Shown here in pieces: positions 28,086 to 37,672 of a stretch of 64,000 nucleotides of DNA. The translations under genes and the position numbers were made by a program. Under the pieces are notes generated by a model. The model made no database searches. It had not been told where the DNA came from and saw nothing but the letters and a program-made list of their open reading frames with translations. The stretch is from Sphingobacterium olei (GTDB lineage Bacteria > Bacteroidota > Bacteroidia > Sphingobacteriales > Sphingobacteriaceae). The stretch spans positions 62,001-126,000 of the forward strand of contig NZ_SUME01000002.1 in the NCBI RefSeq assembly GCF_005048855.1, read 5' to 3'. Within the stretch, counting starts at the first letter, position 1; every line of letters begins with the position of its first letter.

Positions 28086-29159
28086 ATGAAGAAAAATATT
28101 CTTATTATTCCAGGCGATGGAATTGGACAAGAAGTAACTACTTGGGGAAAGCAAGTATTGGAAGCTGTAGCCCAAAAATATAACCATGAATTTGTTTTTG
28201 ACGAAGCTATCATGGGTCACACGGCTATTGAAGCGACTGGTAATCCACTTCCCGACGAAACCCTGGAAAAAGCAAAAGCTTCAGATGCTATTTTATTTGG
28301 TGCTATTGGTCATGCGAAGTATGACAATGATCCTTCAGCAAAAGTACGCCCAGAACAGGGTCTTTTGAAAATACGCAAAGAGTTGGGACTCTATGCCAAC
28401 CTGCGCCCAATCTTATTATTTGATGAACTATTAGACGCTTCCAGTTTGAAACCGGAGGTGTTACGTGGAACAGACATCTTATTCTTCCGTGAGTTGACGG
28501 GTGATGTATATTTCGGCGAAAAAAGACGCAATGAAGATAATACATTCGCTTCTGACCTGATGAACTATCACCGTTACGAAGTAGAACGCATCGCACGTAA
28601 AGCATATGATGCGGCACGTACACGTAATAAAAAATTATGCTCCGTCGATAAAGCGAATGTACTGGAGACCTCTCGCCTATGGCGCGAAGTCGTACAGGAG
28701 ATCGCACAGGAGTATCCTGATGTAGAAACTGAACACATGTTTATTGATAATGCGGCAATGCAGTTGGTAAAGAATCCGAAAAAATTTGATGTCGTATTGA
28801 CGGCGAACTTATTTGGCGATATATTGACAGACGAGGCTTCACAGATTGCGGGATCTATGGGTATGTTAGCTTCAGCCTCTATTGGTGACGGGACAGGCTT
28901 TTTCGAACCCATCCACGGTTCAGCACACGATATAGCAGGTCAAAACAAAGCAAACCCATTAGCTTCTATCCTATCTGCAGCTTTGATGCTCGATATTGCT
29001 TTTGGTTTACAGGAAGAGGCGAAGTTGGTGACTACAGCCGTAGCGGATACATTAAAAGCGGGTTGGAGAACAGGTGATATCGCAAATGCGGAGACTGCAT
29101 CCAATAACCTTTTAGGCACAAACGAAATGGGTGCTAAAGTTTTGGAGTTTATTAAATAG
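28086..29159 (+). CDS. leuB: 3-isopropylmalate dehydrogenase
   Basis: A 357-residue beta-decarboxylating dehydrogenase: ILIIPGDGIGQEV at the start, the arginine-rich substrate region LRPILLFDELLD, FFRELTGDVYFGEKR, and the metal/NAD region DILTDEASQIAGSMGMLASA followed by PIHGSAHDIAGQN. It oxidises 3-isopropylmalate with NAD. Seven bp after the ModF-like gene. Confidence 0.97.
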   Translation: MKKNILIIPGDGIGQEVTTWGKQVLEAVAQKYNHEFVFDEAIMGHTAIEATGNPLPDETLEKAKASDAILFGAIGHAKYDNDPSAKVRPEQGLLKIRKELGLYANLRPILLFDELLDASSLKPEVLRGTDILFFRELTGDVYFGEKRRNEDNTFASDLMNYHRYEVERIARKAYDAARTRNKKLCSVDKANVLETSRLWREVVQEIAQEYPDVETEHMFIDNAAMQLVKNPKKFDVVLTANLFGDILTDEASQIAGSMGMLASASIGDGTGFFEPIHGSAHDIAGQNKANPLASILSAALMLDIAFGLQEEAKLVTTAVADTLKAGWRTGDIANAETASNNLLGTNEMGAKVLEFIK

Positions 29160-29330
29160 TATTAAGATATGAGTATTGAGTATTAAGATTTTGGCTATGC
29201 TAATTATGGCTTACTGTAAACAGTTTTCTCCTATCCAAATGATGGATAAAAGGTAATCGTCATAACCTGCATCACTTTATAACTCGATGACATCTTAATG
29301 TATACTTTATTAATTTTTTAATTTAAAATT
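29160..29330. repeat. 171-bp spacer with GTATTGA-type repeats between leuB and leuA
   Basis: It opens with ATATGAGTATTGAGTATTAA, like the leuC-leuD spacer, then becomes AT-rich non-coding sequence ending TTAATTTTTTAATTTAAAAT just before leuA. No promoter of the TAnnTTTG type was found in it. Confidence 0.45.
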
Positions 29331-30485
29331 ATGTTACACGATCCGAATCACTTATACATCTTCGACACGACGCTTCGCGACGGTGAGCAAGTTCCTGGAT
29401 GCCAATTAACGACGATAGAGAAAATCGAAATCGCTAAAGATCTAGAACGGTTGGGCGTTGATATTATTGAAGCTGGATTTCCGGTATCAAGTCCCGGCGA
29501 TTTCCAATCGGTAGTCGAATTATCCAAAGCCGTAGACGATGTGATTATTTGCGCCTTAACCAGGGCCAATAAGAACGATATCGATGTAGCTGCTGATGCG
29601 CTAAAATATGCCAACCGTCCACGTATACACACCGGAATTGGCTCGTCGGATATGCATATCCAATACAAATTTAACAGTACCCGGGAAGAGATTTTGGAAA
29701 GAGCTGTAGCGGCTGTGAAACATGCGAAATCATATGTCGAAGATGTCGAATTCTATGCCGAAGACGCCGGCCGTGCTGACCTGGCCTATCTTGCTCAAAT
29801 GATCGAAGCTGTCATTGCTGCCGGTGCCACAGTAGTGAATATTCCCGACACAAATGGCTATTGCCTACCCGATCAATATGGTGCTAAGATAAAATATCTT
29901 ACAGAGCATGTGAAAAACATTGACCAGGCTATCATCTCGGCACATTGCCATAATGACCTTGGGTTAGCTACGGCCAATTCTATTGCTGCAGTGCAGAATG
30001 GGGCTCGGCAGGTAGAATGTACAATCAATGGTATCGGAGAGCGTGCGGGCAATACATCATTAGAGGAGGTAGCGATGATCTTAAAAGTACATAATCAATC
30101 TTTTGGAAATCTGAGCTCCAATATTGACAGTACCATGTTTACCTATATTTCACGAAAAGTGAGCGACATGATGAACATGCCTGTACAACCCAATAAAGCT
30201 ATTGTGGGTCGAAATGCTTTTGCCCACAGTTCGGGGATCCATCAAGATGGCTTCTTGAAACATCGTGAAAATTACGAGATCATCCGTCCGGAAGATGTTG
30301 GTTTAGAAGAAGCTGATATTATCTTGACTGCACGATCAGGTCGCCATGCGTTAAAACATCACTTAGAACGTTTAGGCTATCACTTGGACAAAGAAACCTT
30401 GGCCAATACGTACGAGCGTTTCTTGATTATCGCAGATGCAAAAAAAGACATTAACGATGAAGATCTGCTTTCCTTAGTTAAATAA
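29331..30485 (+). CDS. leuA: 2-isopropylmalate synthase without the regulatory domain
   Basis: A 384-residue DRE-TIM enzyme: [17 protein letters not shown] at the start, [12 protein letters not shown] for the metal histidines, and [14 protein letters not shown]. It condenses acetyl-CoA with 2-ketoisovalerate. The barrel and subdomain are present, but the roughly 130-residue C-terminal leucine-binding domain of the 510-520-residue enterobacterial enzyme is missing. The stop is natural: ilvA begins about 25 bp later. Feedback inhibition by leucine through that domain is therefore not possible. Homocitrate or citramalate synthases look alike; the operon argues for LeuA. Confidence 0.9.
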   Translation: MLHDPNHLYIFDTTLRDGEQVPGCQLTTIEKIEIAKDLERLGVDIIEAGFPVSSPGDFQSVVELSKAVDDVIICALTRANKNDIDVAADALKYANRPRIHTGIGSSDMHIQYKFNSTREEILERAVAAVKHAKSYVEDVEFYAEDAGRADLAYLAQMIEAVIAAGATVVNIPDTNGYCLPDQYGAKIKYLTEHVKNIDQAIISAHCHNDLGLATANSIAAVQNGARQVECTINGIGERAGNTSLEEVAMILKVHNQSFGNLSSNIDSTMFTYISRKVSDMMNMPVQPNKAIVGRNAFAHSSGIHQDGFLKHRENYEIIRPEDVGLEEADIILTARSGRHALKHHLERLGYHLDKETLANTYERFLIIADAKKDINDEDLLSLVK

Positions 30486-30500
30486 TATAGAACAAGGATG

Positions 30501-30506
30501 AAGGAG
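30501..30506 (+). promoter_or_regulatory. Ribosome binding site that decides the ilvA start
   Basis: AAGGAG stands 6 nt before the ATG at 30513, and behind the ATG at 30498, so 30513 is the better start. Clear sites of this kind are not common in this phylum. Confidence 0.5.
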
Positions 30507-30512
30507 TATAAA

Positions 30513-31760
30513 ATGGACTTATCAACATTAGAAATAGATTCGCTACAAGCCAAAGAACGTATAAAAGACGTTGTAACGCGCACACCGCTACAATACAACC
30601 TGCACCTTTCTGAAAAGTATGGTGCAGACGTATACTTAAAAAGAGAAGATCTTCAGGTCGTGCGTTCGTATAAATTACGTGGTGCCTACAATAAAATCGT
30701 GAGTCTATCGGAAGAAGAGAGATCACGTGGCGTGGTATGTGCCAGTGCAGGTAATCATGCACAAGGGGTGGCCTTGTCATGCAAAAAGTTAGGCATCAAG
30801 GGTGTTATTTTTATGCCCGGACCTACACCCCGTCAAAAAATCACTCAAACCGAAATGTGGGGAAATGGGCACATCGAAATTGTACTGACAGGCGATACCT
30901 TTGACGATTGCCAGAAAGCAGCGACAGAATATGCTACCGAACAGGGTCTGAATTTTATACCACCATTTGACGACATTAAAATCATTGAAGGGCAAGGGAC
31001 CGTAGCTGTTGAAATATTAGAAGATCTTCCTGATCTAGATGCAGTCTTTCTCCCCATAGGAGGTGGTGGGCTATCCTCGGGAGTAGGCTATCATATGAAG
31101 AAAGTTGCTCCGCAGGTAAAACTGTATGGTATAGAACCCGAAGGAGCTCCGTCCATGCAAGCAGCCATTGCACATGGAGGTCCCATCGAGTTAGAACACA
31201 TCAACAAGTTCGTAGATGGAGCAGCCGTCAAAAAGATCGGTGCATTAACCTATACCATCAGCAGTCAACTATTGGATTCTGTAAAGTCTGTTCCAGAAGG
31301 CAAAATCTGTACCTCGATTTTAGAACTTTATAACAAGGATGCCATTGTAGCTGAACCGGCCGGCGCACTGTCTATTGCCGCATTGGAGTTCCATCAGGAA
31401 GAAATCAAAGGCAAAAAGGTGGTCTGCATTGTTTCTGGTGGCAACAACGATATCGATCGGATGAGCGAGATCAAGGAGATGTCTTTGCTCTATGAAGGAT
31501 TCAAACATTATTTTATTGTACGATTTCCACAACGCCCCGGTGCACTACGTCTTTTAGTCACCGAAGTACTTGGCCCTAAGGACGATATCACCCGTTTTGA
31601 ATACATCAAAAAGACCGAACGTGAACGCGGTCCCGCATTAATTGGTATTGAACTCAATGATCCTAAGGATTATATCAGCTTTATCGAACGCATGAAAATG
31701 TATAAATTCGATTTCATCGAAGTCAATAAAGACCAGACCTTGTTTGAGTATTTGGTATAA
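30513..31760 (+). CDS. ilvA: Threonine dehydratase (deaminase), biosynthetic
   Basis: From 30513 the product has 415 residues. The PLP lysine is K54 (VVRSYKLRGAYNK); the phosphate loop is LPIGGGGLSSG. A C-terminal ACT-like regulatory domain of about 80 residues (FIVRFPQRPGALRLLVTEVL) is present once, as in the short IlvA form; E. coli has two. It makes 2-ketobutyrate for isoleucine. Last gene of the operon, followed by a strong terminator. Confidence 0.94.
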   Translation: MDLSTLEIDSLQAKERIKDVVTRTPLQYNLHLSEKYGADVYLKREDLQVVRSYKLRGAYNKIVSLSEEERSRGVVCASAGNHAQGVALSCKKLGIKGVIFMPGPTPRQKITQTEMWGNGHIEIVLTGDTFDDCQKAATEYATEQGLNFIPPFDDIKIIEGQGTVAVEILEDLPDLDAVFLPIGGGGLSSGVGYHMKKVAPQVKLYGIEPEGAPSMQAAIAHGGPIELEHINKFVDGAAVKKIGALTYTISSQLLDSVKSVPEGKICTSILELYNKDAIVAEPAGALSIAALEFHQEEIKGKKVVCIVSGGNNDIDRMSEIKEMSLLYEGFKHYFIVRFPQRPGALRLLVTEVLGPKDDITRFEYIKKTERERGPALIGIELNDPKDYISFIERMKMYKFDFIEVNKDQTLFEYLV

Positions 31761-31805
31761 CTATTACAAAAAGAGGCTCTCTAAAAAGGTCTTTTAAAAA
31801 AAGAT

Positions 31806-31838
31806 AAGAAGGTTCCCTTTTTGGGACACCTTCTTTTT
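31806..31838 (+). terminator. Intrinsic terminator of the ilv-leu operon
   Basis: AAGAAGGT plus TCCC (31806-31817) pairs with GGGA plus ACCTTCTT (31823-31835, one bulged C), loop TTTTT, then TTTTTG. Located 46 bp past ilvA. Confidence 0.85.
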
Positions 31839-31913
31839 GTTTATACGGACAATTTTTCGCAAACATTCAATCACTTTTATTGTTTCACTATATAGACTAA
31901 ATCGAATAAAAAA

Positions 31914-32432
31914 ATGAAAACAACACTTTTAATTATGATGACGATGGTGTGCACCATTGTATTTGGACAGACTGACAAAAGTAAAAGACCTAGCCCGCCA
32001 GACAGCGTAATAGTGACAACAGATGATGGTCTTACAATGGAGATACATTACAGCAGTCCTTCACTAAAAGGGAGAGAAATAGGAGTAGATATTGTGCCAT
32101 TGGGGCAAGTATGGCGCACGGGGGCTAACGAAGCGACTACTATTGAGTTTGACAAGGATGTACTGATTAATAACGAAAAGCTCGCCAAAGGTAAATATAG
32201 TTTATACACTCTCCCTGGTGAGATGCAAACAATACTCATATTTAATAAAACGTGGGATCAGTGGGGTGCAGGCAAATACGATGAAAAGCAAGATGTCCTG
32301 CGTGTTGCTGTAATTAACAGTAGTGGAGCCACCGCGCAGGAGCGGTTTAAGATCAATGCAGATAAAACGGGTAAGGTCACATTGGCATGGGGCAATTACT
32401 TATTACCGTTCCAGGTTAAAGCGGCTCAATAA
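31914..32432 (+). CDS. DUF2911 family secreted protein
   Basis: A 172-residue protein with a signal peptide (LLIMMTMVCTIVFGQ). The conserved segments VWRTGANEATTIEFDKDV, LAKGKYSLYTLPGE and WDQWGAGKYDEKQD are the signature of the DUF2911 family, common in Bacteroidota and of unknown function. It stands alone between the ilv operon terminator and a palindromic repeat. Domain name recalled, not searched. Confidence 0.85.
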   Translation: MKTTLLIMMTMVCTIVFGQTDKSKRPSPPDSVIVTTDDGLTMEIHYSSPSLKGREIGVDIVPLGQVWRTGANEATTIEFDKDVLINNEKLAKGKYSLYTLPGEMQTILIFNKTWDQWGAGKYDEKQDVLRVAVINSSGATAQERFKINADKTGKVTLAWGNYLLPFQVKAAQ

Positions 32433-32477
32433 TAAAGGGTAAATTTTTAATGAAGGTGTCTAAAAAGTAAATTACGT

Positions 32478-32578
32478 CGTCATTTCGACGAGGAACAAGG
32501 AGAACCCCAGAAGCGCTCATCGAAGATAAATTTAAAACCGAGCTCGCAAGCTCGGTTCTCCCTTTGGTCGAAATGACG
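32478..32578. repeat. Nested palindromic (REP/MITE-like) element
   Basis: Three nested dyads: outer arms CGTCATTTCGAC (32478-32489) and GTCGAAATGACG (32567-32578), inner GGAGAACC (32499-32506) and GGTTCTCC (32554-32561), and a central hairpin AACCGAGCT-CGCA-AGCTCGGTT (32536-32557). The inner and central dyads overlap, so alternative folds exist. GTCATTTCGAC-type palindromes are frequent dispersed repeats in Bacteroidota. No transposase is nearby. Confidence 0.75.
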
Positions 32579-32705
32579 ATTACACGCTTTATAAGAGTTT
32601 TTTAGACAGCTTCATTTTTTTTATTAGGGACACTGACTGTAACAAAACCAAAAATATGCTTCAGAAAGCCATAGGAGGATATTAATCAAAAAATATTATT
32701 TTTTT

Positions 32706-32736
32706 TTTGATTGTAACTTTTTTATGTATACATTTG
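32706..32736 (+). promoter_or_regulatory. Promoter of the double SusCD locus
   Basis: TTTG (32706-32709), a 19-bp spacer and TACATTTG (32729-32736) fit the consensus exactly. Transcription would start near 32743 and leave an untranslated leader of about 400 nt before the first SusC gene, which is unusually long. Confidence 0.55.
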
Positions 32737-33140
32737 AATTATCGAATAAATTATGATTTTAATTTATTTTTGATAACGAAGCTAAATCGATTTATTTTTA
32801 GCCTCTTAAACTAGAGAATAGATAACATTTGGATTTTAACCTGTCTGAATTATGATTAAAAAACCAAGCACAAAAATTATTTTATACTTATGAACCGATG
32901 CAACAGATAGACTATAGCAACATATTGTTAGTACAAATTTGCTAAATCGTATTAACAATTCTAAACTAAAAACTAATAACCAATTGAAAATTAAAATATG
33001 ATTTCGTCAATGCATGTCCATCTCGCACATTTAAAAAATCAATGTCAGGATCCTTCAACGAAGGTCTAGTCATACCGCGATCTAAATAAATTTATAGAGT
33101 ATAATCGTCAATTATAATAAAACTAAAAACCTAAATTTAT

Positions 33141-36134
33141 ATGAAGGAGAAATTTCCAAGTACATATAATGTCGGTATTCCTGCTGTGTTTTTTATGCTA
33201 TTACTTCATGTTCAGCTATTTGCTGAATATAAAGAAGGTGTTGCTAAAGCAACGAACTCGCTGAATATAGTGCAGGATACTGTCCCCCAGCTTTTAGACT
33301 CGGTCTTTGATCTGAACTTTAAGAATATCAAAGCAAAGTCTGTACATAAGCCTATTGAAGACATTGCGCTGTATGGTAACGCTACGATCCCCCAACTGTT
33401 GAAGGGAGAGGCAGCGGGTCTGTATGTTAGTGAGCCAACAGGTGAACCGGGCACACCCAATTACATGTTTATCCGGGGGATTTCATCGCCGATATTCGGT
33501 AATAAAGATGTATATCAGAATCAACCACTCGTGGTTTTAGATGGTATACCGATGATCGGCCCCCATCCCTTTTCTTACATGATTCAGGCCTATGACATTG
33601 ATCGGATTGGACCGGAAAACAACTTGTTGAGTAATATAGACGTGGATAACATTGCCTCCATCGAGGTGTTGAAGGATATGGCGAGTATAGCGATTTACGG
33701 CCCTATAGCTGCCAATGGTGTTATTAAAATCACCTCTAAGAAAAGTGCCAGCGACAATCGAAGAAGAATCAGTGTCAACAGCTTTGTCGGAATGGCCAGC
33801 AGACCGCATGTGACCACCATTAACGGTGACTATGAAAATCGATTTAGACAGCAGTTTTACGACCTATATACCTCCAACGGACGTTACAATGCCGATGATA
33901 CCTATCCTGTATATTTGAGCGACTCTTTGAATAACCGTTATTACGGGCCTTCAAATTGGAGCGATAGCTACTATAATAACGGGCTAAACTATGGCATAAA
34001 TGCGCGTTTATCAGGTGGTGGAAAACGGTCTAATTTCCAGTTCTCGCTGGGCACGTTACAAAATTCAGGGATCGCCGAAGATACCAATTTCAAGAAGTAC
34101 AATGCTCGGTTTCAACTGGATCTGCAACCACTCAAATGGTTATTTTTCCACACCACCATCAACGCAGCACGTCTTGACAGGAACAGAAACAAAAACCTCC
34201 GAAATCGCTATGCCATGCTTTCGTATCTACCCGATTTAAGCGCGCCATTGGCTCCCAACAAAGAAGCTTATGATAGTTATCGGTTGATACATGACAAAGG
34301 TTTTGACGATAACTTTTCGAATATCTTAGAAGGCAATATGGCACTCAATGTACAGTTTGGATCCTTCAAACTTAAATCAAGCATGTCGGTTGATTATAAT
34401 GAAGGATTTCGTGATCTTTTTCACCATAGCGACCTGATGGAGGGCAACAGCTTTGCTTCAAACTATTACGGCTATAGCCAGCGGTTGATGTATGATAATG
34501 TAGCTTCTTATGATTGGGAAATGGACAACAGCAGCCTTTTCTTGGAAGCCGGAAATGTCTTACAATGGGACCTGCATAAGTACAATTACGCCTATGCTTA
34601 CAAAGGGATTAATAATAATATTAAGATAAACCTTTTGGATTCTCGACCGCAGATCAATGGTCGTAACAATCCAGATTTCTTAAACCCAACAGCTTTTCCA
34701 AGACAGCTTACTTATAAGTTCTTAGACCGTACACGCCACAACCTCGTATCGTTCTTCGGTCGTGGAACCTATAACTTAATGGACAAATACTCCGCCAGTT
34801 TATTACTCCGTTACGACGGGTCTTCCAATGCCCAGCCAACTAGTCGCTGGCTGTTTACACCGTCTCTCGCGTTGGGATGGGACATTAAAAAAGAGTTCTT
34901 AGAAGATGATAATGCAATCCAAGGTTTCAAACTTAGGGCCAGTGCCGGAAGACTAGGCATCTTAAATATGTACGATAATATCTCGCAAGGGCCGAATTAT
35001 ACGGCACAGATTGGTTACACCGGAAATGTTATCGTACCGGCATATAACGGGATCGCAGCCCTAGTACGGCCGTATGAAGATGGATGGGTTGGATATAATA
35101 TGCCCTGGGCCTATACCGATCAAGCGAATGTGGGAATTGACATCCAACTGTCCAAACGAAACGCGTATATTACCTTGGATGCTTATATCCGGGATAATAA
35201 AAATCAAGTATTAACTCTTCCTGCCTACGCAGAATATGGATATGAATACAGTTTAGAGGCAGGGATGGACGTACGTAACACCGGGATCGAATTAGCTTTT
35301 GGCGGAGATATTATTACTGGTCTGGAGCGGAACTTCCGGTGGCACTCCGGGATCAACGTGGGCGCCAATAACAACAAATTAACCGGATTGCCTGGCGGGC
35401 TGGACGAGGTGGTCATTCAGAACCGTAAACTTAAAGTTGGCGAACGGATCGATGCTTTCTGGGTGCTGGAAAACGAAGGAATTTATCGAACGGATTCCGA
35501 AGTGCCGGAAATAAACGGTGTAAAGAAAAACTATAATGGAATAACCTTTAAAGCTGGCGATCCCGCGTGGACAGATCAAAATGGTGACAACCGCATTTCT
35601 TCCGAAGATCGGGTGATGCGTGGTAATCATATTCCCAAAGTAACGGGTTCATGGCAGAATGATTTTTATTACAAAAATTTCGACCTAAAGGTTAATTTGT
35701 ATTTTAATCTGGGACGACAGATTCTCAATCAGGAAATGGCAAACCGTTTTGATTTTATCAATAATGAAAACGCAAAGAATGTCAATTCCATTAAAGAAAT
35801 CACGTATTGGGAAAAGCGTGGCGACTACAGCAAATATCCATTATACAATCCATGGAGCACCGTGAATGCCTACCAATCTTCGCAGGATTTATTCCTCGAG
35901 AATGGCGCTTTCATGAAACTAAGACAGGTCTCGCTGGGTTACAATTTCTCCGACCTCTTGGGATCACAGCTGGGCGGAGGCAAATTATACGCTTATATTG
36001 CAGCAAACAATCTCTTTACGATTTCAAACTATTCAGGACGCGACCCAGAAATCGCGAATTATCTGGGGTACGACGAGGGATACAATATGACTATTCCAAG
36101 GACGTTTTTAATGGGTTTTAAATTGAATTTTTAA
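33141..36134 (+). CDS. SusC-like TonB-dependent receptor lacking the N-terminal regulatory-like domain
   Basis: A 997-residue outer-membrane receptor. After the signal peptide (PAVFFMLLLHVQLFA) there is no carboxypeptidase-like beta-sandwich; a short linker leads straight into the plug: QLLKGEAAGLYVSEPTGEPG, FIRGISSP, PLVVLDGIPM, IASIEVLKDMASIAIYGPIA. The barrel follows and ends in TFLMGFKLNF, with the terminal aromatic residue usual for barrels. It forms a pair with the SusD gene 9 bp downstream. A second SusC in the locus keeps the N-terminal domain, so the two transporters are not simple duplicates. Substrate unknown. Confidence 0.93.
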   Translation: MKEKFPSTYNVGIPAVFFMLLLHVQLFAEYKEGVAKATNSLNIVQDTVPQLLDSVFDLNFKNIKAKSVHKPIEDIALYGNATIPQLLKGEAAGLYVSEPTGEPGTPNYMFIRGISSPIFGNKDVYQNQPLVVLDGIPMIGPHPFSYMIQAYDIDRIGPENNLLSNIDVDNIASIEVLKDMASIAIYGPIAANGVIKITSKKSASDNRRRISVNSFVGMASRPHVTTINGDYENRFRQQFYDLYTSNGRYNADDTYPVYLSDSLNNRYYGPSNWSDSYYNNGLNYGINARLSGGGKRSNFQFSLGTLQNSGIAEDTNFKKYNARFQLDLQPLKWLFFHTTINAARLDRNRNKNLRNRYAMLSYLPDLSAPLAPNKEAYDSYRLIHDKGFDDNFSNILEGNMALNVQFGSFKLKSSMSVDYNEGFRDLFHHSDLMEGNSFASNYYGYSQRLMYDNVASYDWEMDNSSLFLEAGNVLQWDLHKYNYAYAYKGINNNIKINLLDSRPQINGRNNPDFLNPTAFPRQLTYKFLDRTRHNLVSFFGRGTYNLMDKYSASLLLRYDGSSNAQPTSRWLFTPSLALGWDIKKEFLEDDNAIQGFKLRASAGRLGILNMYDNISQGPNYTAQIGYTGNVIVPAYNGIAALVRPYEDGWVGYNMPWAYTDQANVGIDIQLSKRNAYITLDAYIRDNKNQVLTLPAYAEYGYEYSLEAGMDVRNTGIELAFGGDIITGLERNFRWHSGINVGANNNKLTGLPGGLDEVVIQNRKLKVGERIDAFWVLENEGIYRTDSEVPEINGVKKNYNGITFKAGDPAWTDQNGDNRISSEDRVMRGNHIPKVTGSWQNDFYYKNFDLKVNLYFNLGRQILNQEMANRFDFINNENAKNVNSIKEITYWEKRGDYSKYPLYNPWSTVNAYQSSQDLFLENGAFMKLRQVSLGYNFSDLLGSQLGGGKLYAYIAANNLFTISNYSGRDPEIANYLGYDEGYNMTIPRTFLMGFKLNF

Positions 36135-36143
36135 CATAGCCTC

Positions 36144-37649
36144 ATGAAAAAGATACTTTATTATTTGATGTTCTTGATCCTACTATGTACAAGCTGCAAC
36201 AATATGCTTGACATTGATTCAACACGGGTGGTTTCGGAAGAAAACATGTGGGAGAAAATAGAAGATACCCGAGCAAAATTGATGGGCGTGTACGCCATGA
36301 CTAAATCCGCCCTAGTAGATCGGAATGCCTTTTGGCTATACGGGGAAGTACGGAGTGGCGAGTATGCGATACCTTCACGAATGGACTTACGGTCCATATC
36401 GGCAAACGAACTAAACGCTAACGATCCAACATTAGAAGCATTGCGCAACTGGCGTCGATGGTATGCCGTAATCAACGAGGCCAACATCTTTTTGGAGCGT
36501 GCACACGAGGTGCTCGAAAAAGACGAACGTTATACACAAAACAATTTAAATGTGGACATGGCGCAAGCCCGATTTTTGCGTGCCTTCGCGTACTTTAACA
36601 TGACCCGAATATGGGGCGATGTGCCGCTGATTACAAGCTCTTCGGAAGGCAGTTTTACTTCTAAAAAACGGGAAGAAAAGGAAAAATTAATGGCATGGAT
36701 TGAACTGGAACTTCAACAGGCCGCCGACCATCTCCCTGTGCGATATAGCGTAAACGAGCCGGAGCAACTGGGCAACTATTACAACGAAGCGACATCTCGC
36801 TGGGATGGCACATTGGCTACCAAAATAGCAGCCTACGCCATCATGGCGCACTTGGCAGCCTGGCAAGAAAATTATCCCGATGTGGCATCCTATACGGCTT
36901 ATGTTATGGACAATTATACGAGGGCCAATATCAACTATGTAGCCACGTCAAGTTTGGTCTCCCCAAGTGGGTTCTTTTTTGATAAACACAGTAGCCAGAT
37001 GTTTGCCTTCCCCTCTATTTGGGGTCATGTGGAAGCTAATTTCACAGGTCAAGTAGAGGAGCTTACTCTGGCCGCTCCCGTTGTGAATAAAAGTATCCCG
37101 GATATGTACTATACAAAGGAGACTATCTCTTCTGTTTTTAATGAACCAAAAGATGAACGCTTTAGCATAGATACGTTAGGAAATCCGGTTACTGAAAATT
37201 ATTTTAGAAATTTCAATGGCCGCTACCCTATTCTCAGTAAGATAAAATGTATTCAGGGCGGAAATACCGACCCTTCCTTTCGTATCTTTTCAAGTGCGCT
37301 CGTTTTTTCGAGGCTAGAAGATATGGTTCTGCTGCGCGCCGAAGCACTAGCTGTGCTGGGTGATCGGAATGGAGCAGTGGAAATGCTGGATCGAATCCGT
37401 GAAAATAGAGGCTTAGCATTATATTCAGAGGCCAACAACGGCGATTTAGTAGATGCTATTTTCAAGGAAAGGCGTCGGGAATTAATGGCTGAAGGACATC
37501 GCTGGTATGACCTTGTACGATACCATAAAATTAAAAACAACGATCCAGACTTTGTACAGTTGATTAGAGAAGGCGGCATTTATTGGCCTATTGCCGAATC
37601 CTTGCTCCGGCAGAATGTTCTTTTGGAACAAAACAACTACTGGCAATAA
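36144..37649 (+). CDS. SusD/RagB-family lipoprotein
   Basis: A 501-residue lipoprotein (LMFLILLCTSC, cysteine 18). It shows the SusD pattern: N-terminal NMWEKIEDTRAKLMGVYAM, TPR-like region RWYAVINEANIFLERAHEVL and MAQARFLRAFAYFNMTRIWG, and the C-terminal ERRRELMAEGHRWYDLVRY. SusD proteins form the lid that captures ligand above the SusC barrel. Nine bp after its SusC; the next gene begins 23 bp later. Confidence 0.95.
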   Translation: MKKILYYLMFLILLCTSCNNMLDIDSTRVVSEENMWEKIEDTRAKLMGVYAMTKSALVDRNAFWLYGEVRSGEYAIPSRMDLRSISANELNANDPTLEALRNWRRWYAVINEANIFLERAHEVLEKDERYTQNNLNVDMAQARFLRAFAYFNMTRIWGDVPLITSSSEGSFTSKKREEKEKLMAWIELELQQAADHLPVRYSVNEPEQLGNYYNEATSRWDGTLATKIAAYAIMAHLAAWQENYPDVASYTAYVMDNYTRANINYVATSSLVSPSGFFFDKHSSQMFAFPSIWGHVEANFTGQVEELTLAAPVVNKSIPDMYYTKETISSVFNEPKDERFSIDTLGNPVTENYFRNFNGRYPILSKIKCIQGGNTDPSFRIFSSALVFSRLEDMVLLRAEALAVLGDRNGAVEMLDRIRENRGLALYSEANNGDLVDAIFKERRRELMAEGHRWYDLVRYHKIKNNDPDFVQLIREGGIYWPIAESLLRQNVLLEQNNYWQ

Positions 37650-37672
37650 TCTTCAATAAAAAAAGAACTATC

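Larger units (their letters stand above)
32433..33140. other. 708-bp gene-free region upstream of the double SusCD locus
   Basis: It contains the palindromic repeat at 32478-32578 and a good promoter at 32706-32736, then about 400 bp of AT-rich leader. A small hairpin, CCTTC-AAC-GAAGG, lies near 33052-33064. No ORF in it looks real. Confidence 0.6.

Noticed and set aside
30400..30500. A frameshift that would restore the LeuA regulatory domain.
   Set aside because: Only about 25 bp separate leuA from ilvA, so there is no room for a remnant of the domain.
33044..33050. GTCAGGA upstream of the first SusC gene as a third copy of the block shared at 3339 and 4918.
   Set aside because: Only 7 bases match, the rest of the block is absent and no -7 box stands at the right distance.
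37583..37672. A longer start for the FAS1-discoidin gene (and likewise 48787 for the DUF1735-like gene).
   Set aside because: The extensions overlap the upstream gene and hide a good lipoprotein signal that begins at 37673 (48859).
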